A DNA stretch of 64,000 nucleotides, from assembly GCF_024713975.1 (NCBI RefSeq), contig NC_091114.1, positions 7,164,001-7,228,000 on the forward strand, written 5' to 3'. The position numbers and the translations under genes were made by a program. The DNA comes from Paralichthys olivaceus. Its lineage: Eukaryota; Chordata; Actinopteri; Pleuronectiformes; Paralichthyidae. This document shows positions 1-10,929 of this stretch, in pieces; the first letter of the stretch is position 1, and each line of letters opens with the position of its first letter. A model generated the notes under the pieces. It was given only the letters and a program-made list of their open reading frames with translations, was not told the origin of the DNA and ran no database searches.

Positions 1-692
1 AAAAAAACGTGCATGTGTTTTTATGCAGATGTAGTGAAGAGGAAGGGATGTGATAAGCTGTCTGACAGTGTAACCAATCAGAGAGCTTGTTTCATCCATT
101 GGACCAATCCCAGTTCACTGTGAGGTGCTGCGTTGCCGCCATGATATCTCTAGTGCTCAACAAAACGGGGGAGTTTCTTTTGTGCCGCTGTGCTGTTAAA
201 GGATCTTTACGCGAAAAAAGCAAACCATCCACCGCACAAACAGCCGATTTCCCCGTCGCAGCGACTCAGGTGAGGCCATGACGCAGACACGAGGTCAGAT
301 TTTATGTGCAAACACCACACTTGACTTTCTGGAACTTGTTGTTTGAGCTGGAGACTAAACTTCAGCCTCCAGCTCAAACTGCTTTTACTTCGCTGCTGCG
401 TCTTGTCTTTTTCCATTCAAATCGATTTGTGATCTTGAATCAACTACAAACACGGTCAGGGTCCAGAGCTTTAATGTTGAGTTGTAATATTCAACTCTGT
501 TCTGACCTCCAACTTTGAGGTTATTGTTATGACATTTTTATTATTGCCTTATTACTACATTTACCCATTTGTGTTGCTGCACACTTGCTTTAGCTAGGCT
601 GAAAATTGTTGTGGAAAAGCCTTTTTAAAATATACTCTGTGTGTGGAATGTTCTCATTAAATAAACTCTCTGTTAAGGATACAATATACAAA

Positions 693-1296
693 CTTGTCTC
701 TGTAAGTTTTGTTGGGACTTCCCAATTGACGTCCTTGACACCATTGTCTTCTGTTTAAACAGTTTACTATCCTTTTTAAAAGACATTTTGTTTACTCTAG
801 ACACCATTATGTTCTGTTCAAACCATTAACTTATTTGTTTAAAGACATCGTGATTGCTTTTGACACCATTATGTTTCAGCTTTGTCAGATTGCCTTTTTT
901 AAAAAGATTATGATTACTTCACACAAGGTATAAATACACATCATACTGTTTAATACACACAGTATATTGTTTGATTCGTAAACATCGTGTTTCACTTGTT
1001 GTAACCATTTAGCAAATTATGTTTTAACACACATTAGATTGTATATAATTAAAGGTATATAGTGACATTCATATGTGACATAGTATAGTGACCAAACAAT
1101 TATACTACAGTTTGACTTAAAGTAGCAGTAAGCTGCAGAGGAAACCTAAATTCAGCTGAAGGACAGTGCTCAGACACACACTGTAGGTGCATTCAGGAGA
1201 TTGTAGTATAATTTTTGGTCACTATACTATGTCACGTATGAATGTCACTATATACCTTTAAACTGCACTACAATCTCATGTGTGTTGAAACATAAT
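693..1296. mobile_element. Truncated foldback element in copy A
   Basis: This is the same element as at 5236-6118, with an intact left arm and hairpin centre. The right arm is cut after the sequence matching 5839, exactly where the copy A deletion begins. Confidence 0.7.
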
Positions 1297-1551
1297 AAAT
1301 GATGATTATCATGAATAAATGATTTACCCTTTTCGGATTACTAAAGTTTTCTGAATCAGAATTTTGTAGTGGTGGTGAACACTTCAGGATTAATGCAGAT
1401 GCACATAAATAGGCCTGTTTGCCTTGTGCTGTGCCGGAGTGTCCTCCTTCCCCACTCCCCTGCTGGTCAGTACTCATATTGCACTTATCCAGACCCCTCC
1501 CCTGAATGTTCCGGACATTTTCCTGTTGTGAGCGTGGACAATCCCCTGCAG

Positions 1552-2129
1552 CACTCTTCATACGTGAAAGACAAACTCAAAAAAATAAATCAAATCGAGG
1601 AGGAAACACTGAATATGGGCTGTTTTTCAAATGTAGCGTCAGATCGCAGCACGAACAGAAACTGATTTAGTTAATTTTATGTACATGAGGATGTGACACC
1701 ATCAGCCTTATGACAGCATGCTATAGAGTATAACAGTATATCTATTGTGACCCCTGAATTACAGGAGATAATGAAGGAGCAACTCCTGAGCAATAAGAAA
1801 TTCATAGAATCTGAAAAGGTGAGTCATTGAATCCCTTTTTTTTGAAGTATTTAGCCACTACATAACTTGATCACCCTTTTCAATTCTCTACCCTACAGGC
1901 TAAATTTGAGTCAAAACGTAAAAGTATCATGGACATCGCGAACTGCAACATGGCCAAATTGAACATTATAGAGACCCTCACTCTCAACACCGACGCTACC
2001 GTGAGAAACTCATTGACAAATATGGCCAAGTTGGTTGAGGACCTTGAAACAAAGTGGGAGGAAATGAATTTGTTATTAAAATACGCAGATGATGAGTCAA
2101 CTGGAGACAATTCAGTGGCCTACATGTAG
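1552..2129 (+). pseudogene. Copy A of the unknown secreted helical protein, lacking the signal-peptide exon
   Basis: The exons matching copy B are at 1552-1632, 1765-1818 and 1899-2129, all phase 0, with splice sites preserved and no stop codon introduced. The exon with the start codon and signal peptide (7363-7481 in copy B) is absent because of the deletion at 1297-1316. The last exon also lacks 42 nt, removing residues 99-112 of the copy B protein in frame. Three substitutions (1813, 2015, 2034) change amino acids: Q to E, F to L, F to V. An AATAAA is at 2297-2302. The reading frame of the 1552 exon is open upstream to an ATG at 1393, so a leader-less or differently started product is conceivable. 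A 5' exon or start supplied from outside the window could also rescue it. Pseudogene is the most economical reading. Confidence 0.7.
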
Positions 2130-2648
2130 CCCGCATGTAAAACCTGCACTTGCTACATCCTCGCTTACCTTTGCTCTGTTGATTTCTCCTCTGTAACAAA
2201 ACCCTAGAAGAAATAACAGAGTATTATTTTCTTTTGTATCTCTTGGCTCGTCAGTCAATTTTTAACTGCATAAGCCTGTATGAACACTTCTACACAAATA
2301 AAATTGAATTGATTCATTTATTTTACCTACAAGTGCATTTTTTTCTCTAACAGTATTTCATGACCCATCTCTAAGAAAATACTGTTCACTTTAGCTAGCA
2401 CTGGAAATGTATATCAATTGAGTGTATATCAAAGTGAGTTTTTTTTAGTTTGAGAGCAGGACTTACGTTCAGATTTTTTGAAACGCAACCAGAACAAGGG
2501 TGGGGACAATTTCAAATGGTTTACAGCATACATGACGTTCTATTGGTTGGGGAATTTGGAAAACTGTGCAGAAGAAAAACAAAACCAAGAGCAACAGAGA
2601 AATCTGAGAGCAGACATGTAAAGAGAAAAGCTGGAGCGTGCAAAATCT

Positions 2649-4543
2649 TTAGAGCCCTCGAGATTAGAAGGTTTTATGTGTTAGGAGTTACCGGACTCAC
2701 AACACATCACATGAGATGCAACAATGAGCAGAGTGAAGAAGAAATATCAGATGATTTACACCCGTTAGCTGGAGCACATTTCATTTAATGCTGAGTCATG
2801 TATCATCAACACCACGATTAAAGCAACAATATGTTAGTGGTGGCAACCGGCAAGCACTTCAGCTGATCTTGTCAAATCCTCAGACATGCAGAGAAGTGCT
2901 GACGCTTACTCAAGTGCATGGTGCAAAGACATTTATTTAGCTAATTTATCCCATCTATTAAATTCCTATTTCCCTTAGCAAATATTTATTTTGCTTCCAA
3001 GACTAATTGCGTGTCTTCCAAATGTACATTTAAAGGAATCCCAGACGCTATGTAGGTCAAAAGAATTGACATTATTTTGAATACTTGCATACTTGAATAC
3101 AGAAATATAATGGTAAAGTTATAATTTTGTTCTCACAATGATCAAATCTTAATTGGTCCTCTATGGCACATTTGGAAACAGGAGATAAAGAGATAAGAAG
3201 ATTATCAATGCCGCTAGCTTGTTGCCTCTGTTGGAGATTGAATATTGCAGCCTGCAGTCCAGTGCAAGTGCAGAAGCGAAGGCTGGTGAGGGTGACTTTA
3301 AAAAAGAAGCACAAAAAATAGATTTACAGTAAATTCATGAGTAATTAGACAAACTGACGGGAGGGTGTGGAGCGTAGAGACTAGATATATAAACAAAAGG
3401 AGGCAGGGATTAAAAAACTTGTGACAAGTGAAGGGAGGTGCAGACAATCAGAGCAGAGGAACGGGGAAATCTGACAATGAAGGAAAGTAAATTAAGAGAT
3501 GCGCAAGGAAAGACGTTCCAAAAATTAAACAGGAAATGAAGAACTCATAGTGTACAAAGACAAAGGTAAATGAAGGGATCCAAGTAAACAAAGCAAAGTC
3601 CAAACACAAGGAAACAAATCCACCACCTAAGTCATTTCAAAACATCCAAACACAAAACCTTTCAGAAGTTCAACAAATTACAGAATCATGACATTTCTTA
3701 AAGTTCACAAAGTGTCAGAGGACGACTATTAAGAGAAAGGGACCAAAGTTATATCCTTCACTTCTAAGTGAGTGGGAAGTAAGGAGGACGCCCAACGTCT
3801 CCAAGTGAAATTAGCATGTAACTCAGCATAGATTCAGCCTCATATAATGTGACCTAGTTTGATGGAAATTTGACCTGGCGAGGCTTCTGAAATAGAGATC
3901 TGACAATAATAGTCTGTAATGGAAAATTCCCTGATCGTCTTACTACTGTTATGACTGTCATTACTTGATAATATTCTTTCTGTTTACCAGCAACTGGGTG
4001 CTGGGTTTTTTTCCTTTTTCTGTAACAGCAACGGCAGATGTTTCCTGTTAACCAGACTGTATAAAAACGTTCTTCTTAAACTATTCAAGGTTCCACTCTG
4101 AGCATTCATTTGTAACCCTCTGCAGAGCTTACTATAAACAACTCAACAACTCTGTTGTTGTATAATCTTAACACAAATGGAATTCATTATTTAAAGGGTA
4201 GGATTTGAGAAATTGTCCACCACACGTGTTTTTGAGCTTTACTTCACACCCATAATAATTTTTCCCATATTATTGTGGTCTTAGGAAACTAAAATAGAAA
4301 TAAAGATTACTCCACAGACCTGTTTATGTAAATTATATTATAAGAAGCTTCTGACCGTTGCTTAAGATTCAATACAGAGACAGTCAGCAAGAGTCTGCCA
4401 GTGTTTGACCAAGGAAATTTGACCTGGTGAGACTTCTGAAATAAGATCTGAGAATAATAGTGTTTTAATTGTACTTTAGTTATGGCAAGGAAGGTCAGAT
4501 AATCATACAGCATGCCAAGAGCATTCTGCAAAGAGAATCAGAA
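2649..4543. other. Spacer between the duplicated units
   Basis: No coding exon seen. It contains a pair of about 50-bp direct repeats, 3864-3913 and 4413-4461 (both with AAATTTGACCTGG). It also has a repeat-like stretch at 3390-3545 resembling 63425-63550, and a TATAAAA-containing segment (about 3948-4172) that could be a solo LTR or nothing. Confidence 0.5.
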
Positions 4544-4599
4544 AAAAAAACGTGCATGTGTTTTTATGCAGATGTAGTGAAGAGGAAGGGATGTGATAA

Positions 4600-4812
4600 G
4601 CTGTCTGACAGTGTAACCAATCAGAGAGCTTGTTTCATCCATTGGACCAATCCCAGTTCACTGTGAGGTGCTGCGTTGCCGCCATGATATCTCTAGTGCT
4701 CAACAAAACGGGGGAGTTTCTTTTGTGCCGCTGTGCTGTTAAAGGATCTTTACGCGAAAAAAGCAAACCATCCACCGCACAAACAGCCGATTTCCCCGTC
4801 GCAGCGACTCAG
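4600..4812 (+). promoter_or_regulatory. Putative promoter and 5' untranslated exon of the copy B gene
   Basis: Two CCAAT boxes (near 4616 and 4647) precede a locally CpG-rich stretch that ends in a consensus donor, CTCAG|GTGAGG at 4812/4813. The next good acceptor in the locus (7361-7362) precedes the exon carrying the secreted-protein start codon, so this is probably the first, non-coding exon. An ATG in strong context at 4684 opens a reading frame that would stop after splicing without joining the main frame, so it would act as an upstream ORF if transcription starts before it. Copy A has the same sequence at 57-269. Evidence is positional only. Confidence 0.5.
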
Positions 4813-5235
4813 GTGAGGCCATGACGCAGACACGAGGTCAGATTTTATGTGCAAACACCACACTTGACTTTCTGGAACTTGTTGTTTGAGCTGGAGACTA
4901 AACTTCAGCCTCCAGCTCAAACTGCTTTTACTTCGCTGCTGCGTCTTGTCTTTTTCCATTCAAATCGATTTGTGATCTTGAATCAACTACAAACACGGTC
5001 AGGGTCCAGAGCTTTAATGTTGAGTTGTAATATTCAACTCTGTTCTGACCTCCAACTTTGAGGTTATTGTTATGACATTTTTATTATTGCCTTATTACTA
5101 CATTTACCCATTTGTGTTGCTGCACACTTGCTTTAGCTAGGCTGAAAATTGTTGTGGAAAAGCCTTTTTAAAATATACTCTGTGTGTGGAATGTTCTCAT
5201 TAAATAAACTCTCTGTTAAGGATACAATATACAAA

Positions 5236-6118
5236 CTTGTCTCTGTAAGTTTTGTTGGGACTTCCCAATTGACGTCCTTGACACCATTGTCTTCTGTTTA
5301 AACAGTTTACTATCCTTTTTAAAAGACATTTTGTTTACTCTAGACACCATTATGTTCTGTTCAAACCATTAACTTATTTGTTTAAAGACATCGTGATTGC
5401 TTTTGACACCATTATGTTTCAGCTTTGTCAGATTGCCTTTTTTAAAAAGATTATGATTACTTCACACAAGGTATACATACACATCATACTGTTTAATACA
5501 CACAGTATATTGTTTGATTCGTAAACATCGTGTTTCACTTGTTGTAACCATTTAGCAAATTATGTTTTAACACACATTAGATTGTATATAATTAAAGGTA
5601 TATAGTGACATTCATATGTGACATAGTATAGTGACCAAACAATTATACTACAGTTTGACTTAAAGTAGCAGTAAGCTGCAGAGGAAACCTAAATTCAGCT
5701 GAAGGACAGTGCTCAGACACACACTGTAGGTGCATTCAGGAGATTGTAGTATAATTTTTGGTCACTATACTATGTCACGTATGAATGTCACTATATACCT
5801 TTAAACTGCACTACAATCTCATGTGTGTTGAAACATAATTTGCTAATGATTACAACAAGTTTAACACAATAATTACGAATCAAACAATATACTCTGTGTG
5901 TATTAAACAGTATGATGTGTATGTATAACTTGTGTGAAGAAATAATAATCTTTTTAAAAAAAAGTCAATCTGAAAAACTGAAACATAATGGTGTCAAGAA
6001 TAATCACAATATCTTTTTAAAAAAACTAGTAAACTGATTGAGCAGAAGATAATGGTGTCAAGAATAATAATAACTGTTTAAAAGAAAAAGAAACATGTCT
6101 GAGCAAGACAGAGTCCCA
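5236..6118. mobile_element. Long foldback (inverted-repeat) element in intron 1 of the copy B gene
   Basis: The left arm (about 5236-5650) and right arm (about 5745-6118) are imperfect reverse complements. The innermost 55-60 bp pair closely (TATAGTGACATTCATATGTG side near 5600, matching its complement near 5795). Both arms contain repeated ACACCATTATG motifs, and the left arm has one extra unit. No reading frame for a transposase is visible, so it is non-autonomous or is an inverted duplication. Outer ends share TTGGGACT. I could not define a target-site duplication. Confidence 0.7.
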
Positions 6119-6159
6119 AAAGCTGGCCAAAGTAACCACTGGGCTCAGGCCATGATGTA

Positions 6160-6240
6160 CTAATAGACCAATGAAATGCTGAGAGTTGTGGCCTCTAAGG
6201 GTTTATAAGACGGAACCACACCACTGTTAGACAGAGTTCT
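6160..6240 (+). promoter_or_regulatory. CCAAT-TATA promoter-like site inside the copy B intron
   Basis: A CCAAT box (near 6170) is followed about 35 bp later by GTTTATAAGA (near 6200) and a plausible start region around 6230. It could be an alternative promoter for the secreted-protein gene or the core of an old LTR. Copy A has lost it. Confidence 0.35.
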
Positions 6241-7059
6241 TCTCTGGTGCTGCTCAGGCTGTTTTTCATTCGACTGAATTTTTTGGACCAAGATTGAAAC
6301 TTAGTTTTCACAACAAGATCTGACATATAGCATCACAAGATGACACATATATTTTTACCAAGATGCAGCTGTTTGTGTCCCTCGGGTACCTATTCACCTA
6401 AAAGGGCCGGTTCCATCCGTTAACTCTTTAAACCCTCTGAGCAACACCTGCTTTCTTCAATGGAAACAGGAAATGAAACGAGACAGGGGATTAACACATG
6501 CCTCACACATTAAGTAACCATATGATAAGTTCAAGAAAATCAAAGATACAATTGTAGATACAATTTTAAGATAAAAAATAACTATTGGGACTCCAGTAAT
6601 TGTGAAGTTTACGTTTTGGAATAGAAGTCTGGACTTAAAATCTGGCCCTGTGCTGGACTTTTATTATCCAACAGGTGGCGCCCCTGCGCCTGGTATTAAC
6701 AAACTGTCACTGGATTTAGACCAGTCGGTTTCAAGCTGCTTGCTTACAGAAACCCTGTTTAAGAAATATGTAACGTTTCTTCTATAAGACTCTTAACTGA
6801 CTTAATTGTGGTAAAGCTTGTCTCCATATATTATATACAATATATTCGACTTTAACCCCTCAGTGCTTTGTGCCCATTTGTGTCTGCATTTATTGAGCAG
6901 TTCAGATCCGTTTCCAGTACACTGCTGTCACTGCAAACCACTCCACAGAAAGGCAACTAAGAAAGTAACAATAAAACTTAACAAACCACTAGAAAACAAC
7001 ACAGACCAACAGTATGACTAAACATTTACTACTAAACAGAAAAGTGGAGGCTGAGGTCT

Positions 7060-7140
7060 ATTTAATAATAATATAAATAATGATAATAAAACTTTACCGC
7101 TATAGCACTTCTCTAAACAAACTTACAAAGTGCTTTGGTA
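7060..7140. repeat. Fragment of a dispersed teleost repeat
   Basis: The stretch with TATAGCACTTCTCTAAACAA followed by AAAGTGCTTTGG resembles the 3' portion of a retrotransposon family I recall as common in fish. Assigned from memory of the motif only. Confidence 0.35.
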
Positions 7141-7391
7141 AGGAATGAAACAACACTTAATGCCCTTAATGTCACTTATAAAGGGTCAGATGGTTTATGG
7201 TTTCCAGCTTAATCACACACACTTTTACTTGATGAAATGCTTCAGTTTCACCACATCTACGTTCATCGTCCATTATAATCAAACCTGGGTAAATGAGAGA
7301 AATAGATGGAAACATGATTATTAAACTTCTTCACTCCCTGTGACTTTTCTCTGTCCCTACAGTTGAATTTAAACCTCCGAACAAAGCAGCA

Positions 7392-8455
7392 ATGGCCAGA
7401 AGCACCAGAGTCCTGGGCCTAATATTCGCCATGATGTGTTTGGTTTGCTTTGCAAACTCACTGGGAGTGCAGGAAAAACTGGTAAATATATTATTGGTTA
7501 ACTGTTATCAGTCTACATGTGTGTTTTTTAAGGGTACAGTGGGAGATTTCATCAATATGAAGGGTTTTCACTAAGGTCATTTACATCGGGACAGACTGCA
7601 AAATGATTTACCCTTTTCGGATTACTAAAGTTTTCTGAATCAGAATTTTGTAGTGGTGGTGAACACTTCAGGATTAATGCAGATGCACATAAATAGGCCT
7701 GTTTGCCTTGTGCTGTGCCGGAGTGTCCTCCTTCCCCACTCCCCTGCTGGTCAGTACTCATATTGCACTTATCCAGACCCCTCCCCTGAATGTTCCGGAC
7801 ATTTTCCTGTTGTGAGCGTGGACAATCCCCTGCAGCACTCTTCATACGTGAAAGACAAACTCAAAAAAATAAATCAAATCGAGGAGGAAACACTGAATAT
7901 GGGCTGTTTTTCAAATGTAGCGTCAGATCGCAGCACGAACAGAAACTGATTTAGTTAATTTTATGTACATGAGGATGTGACACCATCAGCCTTATGACAG
8001 CATGCTATAGAGTATAACAGTATATCTATTGTGACCCCTGAATTACAGGAGATAATGAAGGAGCAACTCCTGAGCAATAAGAAATTCATAGAATCTCAAA
8101 AGGTGAGTCATTGAATCCCTTTTTTTTGAAGTATTTAGCCACTACATAACTTGATCACCCTTTTCAATTCTCTACCCTACAGGCTAAATTTGAGTCAAAA
8201 CGTAAAAGTATCATGGACATCGCGAACTGCAACATGGCCAAATTGAACATTTTGAGAACGCTTCCGACTGTGTCTGCATCTGAGTTGAAAGATATAGAGA
8301 CCCTCACTCTCAACACCGACGCTACCGTGAGAAACTCATTCACAAATATGGCCAAGTTGTTTGAGGACCTTGAAACAAAGTGGGAGGAAATGAATTTGTT
8401 ATTAAAATACGCAGATGATGAGTCAACTGGAGACAATTCAGTGGCCTACATGTAG
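7392..8455 (+). CDS. Unrecognised small secreted helical protein (multi-exon, intact copy)
   Basis: Coding exons: 7392-7481 (30 codons), 7836-7916 (27 codons, likely but with a weak GTAGCG donor), 8049-8102 (18 codons) and 8183-8455 (90 codons plus stop). All junctions are phase 0. The product is 165 residues, or 138 if the second exon is skipped. Residues 1-23 form a signal peptide with hydrophobic core VLGLIFAMMCLVCFA. The rest is charged and heptad-like, predicted mostly helical, with no transmembrane segment. With the 27-codon exon there are two mature cysteines, C54 and C91; without it only one. The ATG at 7392 lies 30 nt past acceptor 7361-7362, and AATAAA is at 8623-8628. I recognise no family. 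The short phase-0 exons, signal peptide, helicity and a Cys pair resemble helical cytokine genes, but that is an analogy, not an assignment. Its substrate, partner and function are unknown. Confidence 0.72.
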
Positions 8456-8772
8456 CCCGCATGTAAAACCTGCACTTGCTACATCCTCGCTTACCTTTGC
8501 TCTGTTGATTTCTCCTCTGTAACAAAACCCTAGAAGAAATAACAGAGTATTATTTTCTTTTGTATCTCTTGGCTCGTCAGTCAATTTTTAACTGCATAAG
8601 CCTGTATGAACACTTCTACACAAATAAAATTGAATTGATTCATTTATTTTACCTACAAGTGCATTTTTTTCTCTAACAGTATTTCATGACGAATCTCTAA
8701 GAAAATACTGTTCACTTTAGCTAGCACTGGAAATGTATATCAATTGAGTGTATATCAAAGTGAGTTTTTTTT

Positions 8773-9075
8773 AGTTTGAGAGCAGGACTTACGTTCAGAT
8801 TTTTTGAAACGCAACCAGAACAAGGGTGGGGACAATTTCAAATGGTTTACAGCATACATGACGTTCTATTGGTTGGGGAATTTGGAAAACTGTGCAGAAG
8901 AAAAACAAAACCAAGAGCAACAGAGAAATCTGAGAGCAGACATGTAAAGAGAAAAGCTGGAGCGTGCAAAATCTGTCAAAACAACAAAATATGAGTACAG
9001 ACTGAGCACATTTAAGCATATGCAGGGGCTATTTGAGTTCAAGCGCAAAATCTGAATGAGTCCTGCTCTTAAACT
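8773..9075. mobile_element. MITE-like element with about 35-bp terminal inverted repeats
   Basis: Left end starting AGTTTGAGAGCAGGACTTAC (8773) is matched in reverse complement by the right end (9042-9075), with few mismatches. Internal sequence has no coding potential. Copy A carries only the left part (from 2447); its homology to copy B ends inside this element at 2648/8973. Confidence 0.6.
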
Positions 9076-10383
9076 GGAAGACCACTCTATTGAATTGAGA
9101 TTGGAACAAACACCCCATAGACCAACTGCTGAGTCGCTGCGACCAAGCAAATGTGAAGAAGAAACCCCCACATTTTACTTCTCTGTGTAACACACTTCAG
9201 CTGCTTTCAGACGTGCATTCATCTCTGGACATTTTGCTAAACTTTCTCAGTTGCATAAAACATTTTCTGCAACTTCCTTGCCAGCACACTCGTAAAATAT
9301 GAATGTGTAGAAATTGCACAGCAAGTAAGAGGGTTTGTTCATCACATTTGTAACGGCCTACGCACGCAAAACTGGAAGAATACAAATGTCTTAGGATGAA
9401 AAACAGGTGCCATACAGGGAGAGGAGTTAGAAGAAAATGTAAACTTGGAAAGACGAAGTTGAAAAAAAGTTTTACAATTTTATGTCATTTGACTGGTGCA
9501 AACACTTCACAGTATGATTGATTGACATTAAAAGCTGGTATATATGATACTTAATTTCTCTATATGACAAATAATACAATTATGTGATATTATTAGCATT
9601 TCCTTTGGTTTCAAAATGCACTTAAAGGACATGCTTGTGAATCAGAGGCAGGTCAAGTATAAAACTGAAGAGGGCAGTATGGTGACATTCCTATCCCTGG
9701 ACAGACAGAAGAACATAATAATTATAATATAACCTAATATAAATAAAAATAAGTATCAATTACTTGAACATAAATCAGTGGGATAGGAAATGCTCCTGGC
9801 CTTATTACTTATTTTTCTTCCTTTCTTTATTCAAGGGTGTGGTCTTTTCAGTTTGAGAGCTCAAATTCTCTCAAATACAGGAAAAAAATAATAGGTAATA
9901 AGGTAAGCACTGAGTCTGTGCATCTGCTGTACACTAAGCTTTTTGATATGACTTTGTTAGACCAAGAATCTTCTCTGTCGGCAGATCCATGTTATAATAA
10001 CTAATATATTCAAGTCTGGACAACTGAGGCTCATCAGGTTATTCTTTTATTCAGCCATCATCACCAGACAACTGTGCAGAAGATAATTCTTCATCACAGT
10101 TCCAACATGTTTGATTCACAATGATATATCAGGACTATATGATAAATCCCATGTTTTCCATGTACCATACAAATCTATACTATGCAAGTAAGAAGGGAAA
10201 AAGACTGTGACAGTCACCTAAGAAGAAGGCATGTCAAAATATTACATTCTGGCTAAACATTCAAACAAAGGTTATTGTGAGTGAGGGCATCTAGAGTTAA
10301 AAAAGAAGTGTGTACATAGGTCATATGCTCTGACTCAGGCTGAGGTACAGAGCAGTAATTCTGTCTTAAAGAATCAGATCATC
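9076..10383. other. Intergenic, no gene seen
   Basis: AT-rich sequence without convincing exons or long repeats. A short imperfect palindrome containing GTTTGAGAGCTC is near 9850. Confidence 0.5.
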
Positions 10384-10552
10384 GATGCTGCATCTATAAC
10401 AGCATGTACAAAGCAGCAAGCAAGCCTTATCCTGACCCCATGTCCATAAGGGAAAAGGTCCATGGCTAACACAAGCTCACCCTTCTAAACAGCCCCCCAA
10501 GAATAGAGATGAATGTGAGTCCATACAGTGACCTCAGAAATGTCCTTAAAGG
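10384..10552 (+). pseudogene. Decayed duplicate of sulfotransferase coding exon 3 with its donor and intron start
   Basis: 10415-10552 aligns with 12157-12290. Shared blocks include TATCCTGACCC, CACCCTTCTAAACAG and the exon end with GTGAGTCCATAC, continuing about 35 nt into the intron. The middle is scrambled and shortened, so the frame is lost. Retention of intron sequence shows copying at DNA level, not retroposition. No other exon of a second sulfotransferase is visible nearby. Confidence 0.85.
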
Positions 10553-10929
10553 TATTGTAATGGAACACTTGCATATGAACTTTGCTTGAACTCTTTCCTA
10601 TGTCTGATCAATGCTCGTGTGCTGTGTTCAACAATAACTCATGTAGCAACACAATTGTGTACCCTTAACTATCAAATGCCCTGACTGTTGCTATGCACTT
10701 GGCAGATGTAACCTCAGAGTTCATGTCCTTTCTTAATGGCTGCAGGTTCCTAGTTACTGATATACAGACATGAAAGTGCGGTTTGTCTACTTCTTGCCCA
10801 TAAAGTATAGGAATGCATGGCTGAATATTACATCCTTGATAAGCATGTTGCAAAGTCAATATTGGCCGTTACACCTCTCAATTAAACAATCATGTTTCTT
10901 TTGCTGTACAAATAATTGTGCACAATGAA

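Larger units (their letters stand above)
1..2648 (+). repeat. Tandem segmental duplication, copy A (deleted copy)
   Basis: Positions 1-1296 match 4544-5839 (offset 4543) with one substitution (933/5476). Positions 1317-2648 match 7601-8973 (offset 6284, then 6326) with five substitutions and a 42-bp deletion. Bases 1297-1316 are unmatched filler replacing 5840-7600 of copy B. Homology is already present at base 1, so the unit probably extends left of the window and further copies may exist there. Confidence 0.97.
4544..8973 (+). repeat. Tandem segmental duplication, copy B (fuller copy)
   Basis: Second copy of the duplicated unit. It retains the 1761-bp block missing from copy A, including the signal-peptide exon. 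Similarity to copy A stops abruptly after 8973, inside a TIR-bounded element (8773-9075). Divergence is about 0.1-0.2% outside exons, so the duplication is very recent, or has been homogenised by gene conversion, or represents haplotypes collapsed side by side in the assembly. Confidence 0.97.

Noticed and set aside
87..281. Open frame present in both duplicated copies (87-281 and 4630-4824)
   Set aside because: It runs through a consensus splice donor and would not join the downstream frame after splicing. It is better explained as a CpG-rich 5' exon with an upstream ORF.
3948..4172. Possible solo LTR with TATAAAA
   Set aside because: No paired ends or target-site duplication could be shown, so it is mentioned only as a possibility in the spacer.
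6665..6692. CTCF-like GC-rich motif (CAGGTGGCGCCCCTGCG)
   Set aside because: It matches the consensus only partly and has an internal spacing difference.
10384..10552. Retroposed sulfotransferase copy
   Set aside because: Intron sequence continues past the exon end and there is no poly(A) tail, so DNA-level duplication fits instead.
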